Shown here piece after piece: positions 62,001 through 64,000 of a DNA stretch of 64,000 nucleotides (positions are counted from its first letter, which is position 1; each line of letters opens with the position of its first letter). This DNA is from Adhaeribacter soli (GTDB lineage Bacteria > Bacteroidota > Bacteroidia > Cytophagales > Hymenobacteraceae). A program made the position numbers and the translations under genes. The notes beneath the pieces are model-generated. The model had not been told where the DNA came from, searched no databases, and saw nothing but the letters and a program-made list of their open reading frames with translations. The stretch is from contig NZ_VTWT01000002.1 in NCBI RefSeq assembly GCF_008727925.1, positions 124,001 to 188,000 of the forward strand, read 5' to 3'.

Positions 62001-62192
62001 ATGAATAACGGAACAGTAAAATTCTTTAACGAGACGAAAGGCTTCGGTTTTATTAAAGACAACAATTCAAACACCGAGTACTTTGTACACGTTTCTGGTC
62101 TTATCGACGAGGTAAGAGAAAATGACAACGTAACTTTCGAGCTTCAGGAAGGAAGAAAAGGACTTAACGCCATTAACGTTAAACGCGCTTAG
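62001..62192 (+). CDS. Cold-shock domain protein
   Basis: 63 residues. NGTVKFFNETKGFGFIKD (RNP1) and YFVHVSGL (RNP2) define an OB-fold cold-shock protein that binds single-stranded RNA and DNA. Start chosen at MNNGTVKFF, because upstream in-frame codons are AT-rich and unlike the family. Shorter than the usual 66-70. Followed by a terminator. Confidence 0.93.
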   Translation: MNNGTVKFFNETKGFGFIKDNNSNTEYFVHVSGLIDEVRENDNVTFELQEGRKGLNAINVKRA

Positions 62193-62219
62193 TCTTTTAT
62201 ATAAAAGAGAAATCGCTTA

Positions 62220-62250
62220 AAAGCCCTGCCCTAACCGGCGGGGCTTTTTT
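62220..62250 (+). terminator. Terminator of the cold-shock gene
   Basis: Stem aagccctgcc/ggcggggctt followed by TTTTATTTG. Confidence 0.8.
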
Positions 62251-62334
62251 ATTTGCCTGCCCCCAAAGCATTTCAGGGATTAAGAAAGAAGATCTTTGAA
62301 GGTTTGGAGGTTAATTAAACCCCTATAAGTATTC

Positions 62335-62727
62335 TTAGCGCACCGCCCAGTTCCGGGCAGCGTTTACATCCTGAAAATATTCTACCGGATAAGGCAGGCG
62401 CGGGCGCATCTTGCTCATCATGCTGCTCATGGCCATCTGATTGAACATGTCGTCGGAAACCACAATGGCCCATTTTTCAATATTCAGCGTAAGGAATTCG
62501 GGCAACCATGTATTTACACTCCACTCCTGATCGGCCTGGCGGATCGCTTTCATCTCCTTCATGTTCGAAACCCAGCGCTTAATACCGTGCAAGCGCGAAA
62601 GCTGCACCGCTTTGGTGCGTGCTTCCTGAAACTCTTCACTATTGGCAAACCCATGCCAGGTAAGAACAAGCAGGTTGTTTTCCTGCTCGAGCTCAATAGT
62701 GGCAAACGGCTTGTCGAAATAGATCAT
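62335..62727 (-). CDS. STAS/SpoIIAA-like small protein
   Basis: 130 residues. MIYFDKPFATIELEQENNLLVLTWHGFANSEEFQEA, then GIKRWVSNMKEMKAI and WAIVVSDDMFNQMAMSSMM: an alternating beta/alpha pattern like SpoIIAA-like (STAS fold) proteins of Bacteroidota. No phosphorylatable Ser is clear, so no partner switch can be claimed. Start at the ATG 62727 (GTG at 62733 possible). Confidence 0.65.
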   Translation of the reverse strand: MIYFDKPFATIELEQENNLLVLTWHGFANSEEFQEARTKAVQLSRLHGIKRWVSNMKEMKAIRQADQEWSVNTWLPEFLTLNIEKWAIVVSDDMFNQMAMSSMMSKMRPRLPYPVEYFQDVNAARNWAVR

Positions 62728-62940
62728 AGGCACTTAAAAAAAATTAACACCCCTGAAAACAGGGCATCCTGACTGATAAAAGTCATTCCATCGTTCAAAG
62801 ATATTTATTTTAGTAAATGCGTGCAAGCCACTACGTTTTTGGTTTCTGCTTTAAAAACGGTAGCCGGTTGCAGACCGGCTACCGCAATCGGTATAGGTTA
62901 AGTTACAAAACCGGTATACTTCAGGTTATAAAATACCTTT

Positions 62941-64000
62941 TTAAAATTCAATGCGGTAATTCAGCACCGGAATAAGGCCGGTCTGGGTGATGGTTTTCAC
63001 TTCTTTCAGGTCCTGGTCATAAAACTGGCGGTACACGTTCAGGCGGTTGGTTACGTTCTGAATATCCAGGGATAGAACATACGAAGCCCTGGGTTTGTTT
63101 TTACGGTAACTTACCCGGATATCGGTACGGAAATAATCTTCGGCCTGCTTTGCGTAACTTTCCTTTTCCAGGTAAACCGCATGGCCTTCCTGAATCGACT
63201 TTTCCTGATCTATCGGGGTGTAGCGGTTGCCGCCAGCCCAGAGTAACCGAATATTAGCGCCGATCTGGTTGGTTTTTTCGGCACCTACTTTAAACTCCTT
63301 CCCTCCTACTACATTCAGAATATGGTTGCCGTTGAAGCGGGTGTTTCGTTCGATGCCATCGGCGGCGGTGTATCTGGAATTGTAAAGCGAACTGGTGATC
63401 AGGAAATAAATATTATTGGTGAAGAATTTTTCCAGGCTGAGTTCCAGTCCGTAATTCCGGCCGGTGCCCTGGCTAACCAGGCTGTCGGTGATAAATCCAT
63501 CTTCGGCATTCAGGGCGGCAAAGGAGCTTTTCGGGTCGGCGCCAATGGCTACATCGTAGAGCTGCTGGTAATAAGTTTCGGCTTTGAAACGGAGGTCTTC
63601 GCGCAGCATCTGATCGTAGGAAAGTACGAAATGACGGGCTTTGGTAAGTTCCAGGTTTTTGTTGAACTGGCTGTACTGTCCGTTTGCCAGTGGCTGCCGG
63701 GCAAAGTAAACGGCCATGGATTCGTGGCGGCTGTGCACGCCGAAAGCGGCTCCCAGGGCCTGCGTTGAAGAAAAATTCCAACGCAAGCCTAAGCGTGGTT
63801 CTACGGAAGTGTTGCCGTTCAGCCCCAGCCGGATAACGTGGAGCCCGGAATTCAGCGTCACGTTTTCCAGAATGCGGTATTTCCACTGTCCGTAGGTTTG
63901 TACAATGCCGGTAGCGCCGTCGTTATCCATGTAGCGCTGAAAAACCTTGTCTTCGTTCCGGCCTTCGCTGAAAAGGTCGAAACCCAGTCGGCTGTAAATA
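62941..64000 (-). CDS. TonB-dependent receptor, C-terminal part (5' end outside window)
   Basis: More than 350 residues in an open frame to the right edge. The barrel pattern (LGLRWNFSSTQALGAAFGVHSRHESM, LKAETYYQQLYDVAIG, GRNYGLELSLEKFFTNNIYFL, and a terminal NYRIEF ending in Phe) is that of the outer-membrane receptor barrel. It takes up siderophores, vitamins or sugars through the TonB system. N-terminal plug and any CarboxypepD_reg domain lie outside. Confidence 0.9.
   Translation of the reverse strand, partial: IYSRLGFDLFSEGRNEDKVFQRYMDNDGATGIVQTYGQWKYRILENVTLNSGLHVIRLGLNGNTSVEPRLGLRWNFSSTQALGAAFGVHSRHESMAVYFARQPLANGQYSQFNKNLELTKARHFVLSYDQMLREDLRFKAETYYQQLYDVAIGADPKSSFAALNAEDGFITDSLVSQGTGRNYGLELSLEKFFTNNIYFLITSSLYNSRYTAADGIERNTRFNGNHILNVVGGKEFKVGAEKTNQIGANIRLLWAGGNRYTPIDQEKSIQEGHAVYLEKESYAKQAEDYFRTDIRVSYRKNKPRASYVLSLDIQNVTNRLNVYRQFYDQDLKEVKTITQTGLIPVLNYRIEF

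Noticed and set aside
1-64000. tRNA, rRNA, prophage, transposase or secondary-metabolite cluster
   Set aside because: None recognised by eye; PhzF alone is not evidence of a phenazine cluster, and RhuM-Fic alone is not evidence of an island.

Overview
The window is a chromosomal segment of a Bacteroidota bacterium, most likely of the order Cytophagales and close to the Hymenobacteraceae. Four things point there. Two secreted proteases end in type IX secretion (T9SS) sorting domains. PorT, PorE-like OmpA proteins, a TonB-dependent receptor and DUF5606 are Bacteroidota families. Many gene leaders carry the Bacteroidota -7 promoter box TAnnTTTG. Shine-Dalgarno signals are weak and TTG/GTG starts are common. 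I found no tRNA, rRNA, CRISPR array, prophage or transposase gene.

Layout. 1-3.6 kb: the C-terminal part of an M1 aminopeptidase, a PhzF-like enzyme, a TfoX-like small protein and the nucleoid-associated protein NdpA. 3.9-11.6 kb: two paralogous S8 serine proteases exported by T9SS, separated by a small P-loop kinase-like gene. 12-15.6 kb: lipoprotein MsrB, a large unknown envelope protein and a SnoaL-like protein. 15.6-19.3 kb: an alpha/beta hydrolase with 3-hydroxybutyrate dehydrogenase, RNase HI, a small membrane protein and a trmN6-like methyltransferase gene broken by one in-frame stop. 19.5-25.2 kb: saccharopine dehydrogenase, cytidine deaminase, an esterase, a VOC protein and a seven-haem cytochrome lipoprotein. 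25.2-32.2 kb: an SDR, PorT, UbiE and two TPR/beta-propeller/CRD/OmpA proteins. 32.4-44.4 kb: EngB, a TonB-C protein, DUF5606, an OMP barrel, FBPase, aspartokinase, enoyl-CoA hydratase, acetyl-CoA synthetase, a frameshifted RhuM-Fic gene and peroxiredoxin. 45-53.9 kb: a response regulator with a five-PAS histidine kinase, WaaA-RsgA, SDR, Nudix and cyclophilin. 54.3-64 kb: an M49-like peptidase, membrane and lipoprotein unknowns, a YciF-type ferritin-like protein, GH3, cold-shock proteins and the C-terminal end of a TonB-dependent receptor.

How the genes work together. Most are housekeeping or central metabolism (acetate activation, gluconeogenesis, aspartate-family amino acids, menaquinone, LPS core, ribosome assembly). 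PorT, the two PorE-like proteins and the two T9SS-exported proteases form a functional thread around cell-surface secretion.

The most unusual content is between the genes. Several families of palindromic or inverted-repeat elements occur, including three copies of a REP/BIME-like element whose two arms match each other within a copy but differ between copies. In addition, at least 17 gene-flanking stretches consist of short, imperfect, AT-rich word repeats, each with its own word. They sit right against start or stop codons and sometimes contain the stop codon. These two signals are the best candidates for something undescribed.
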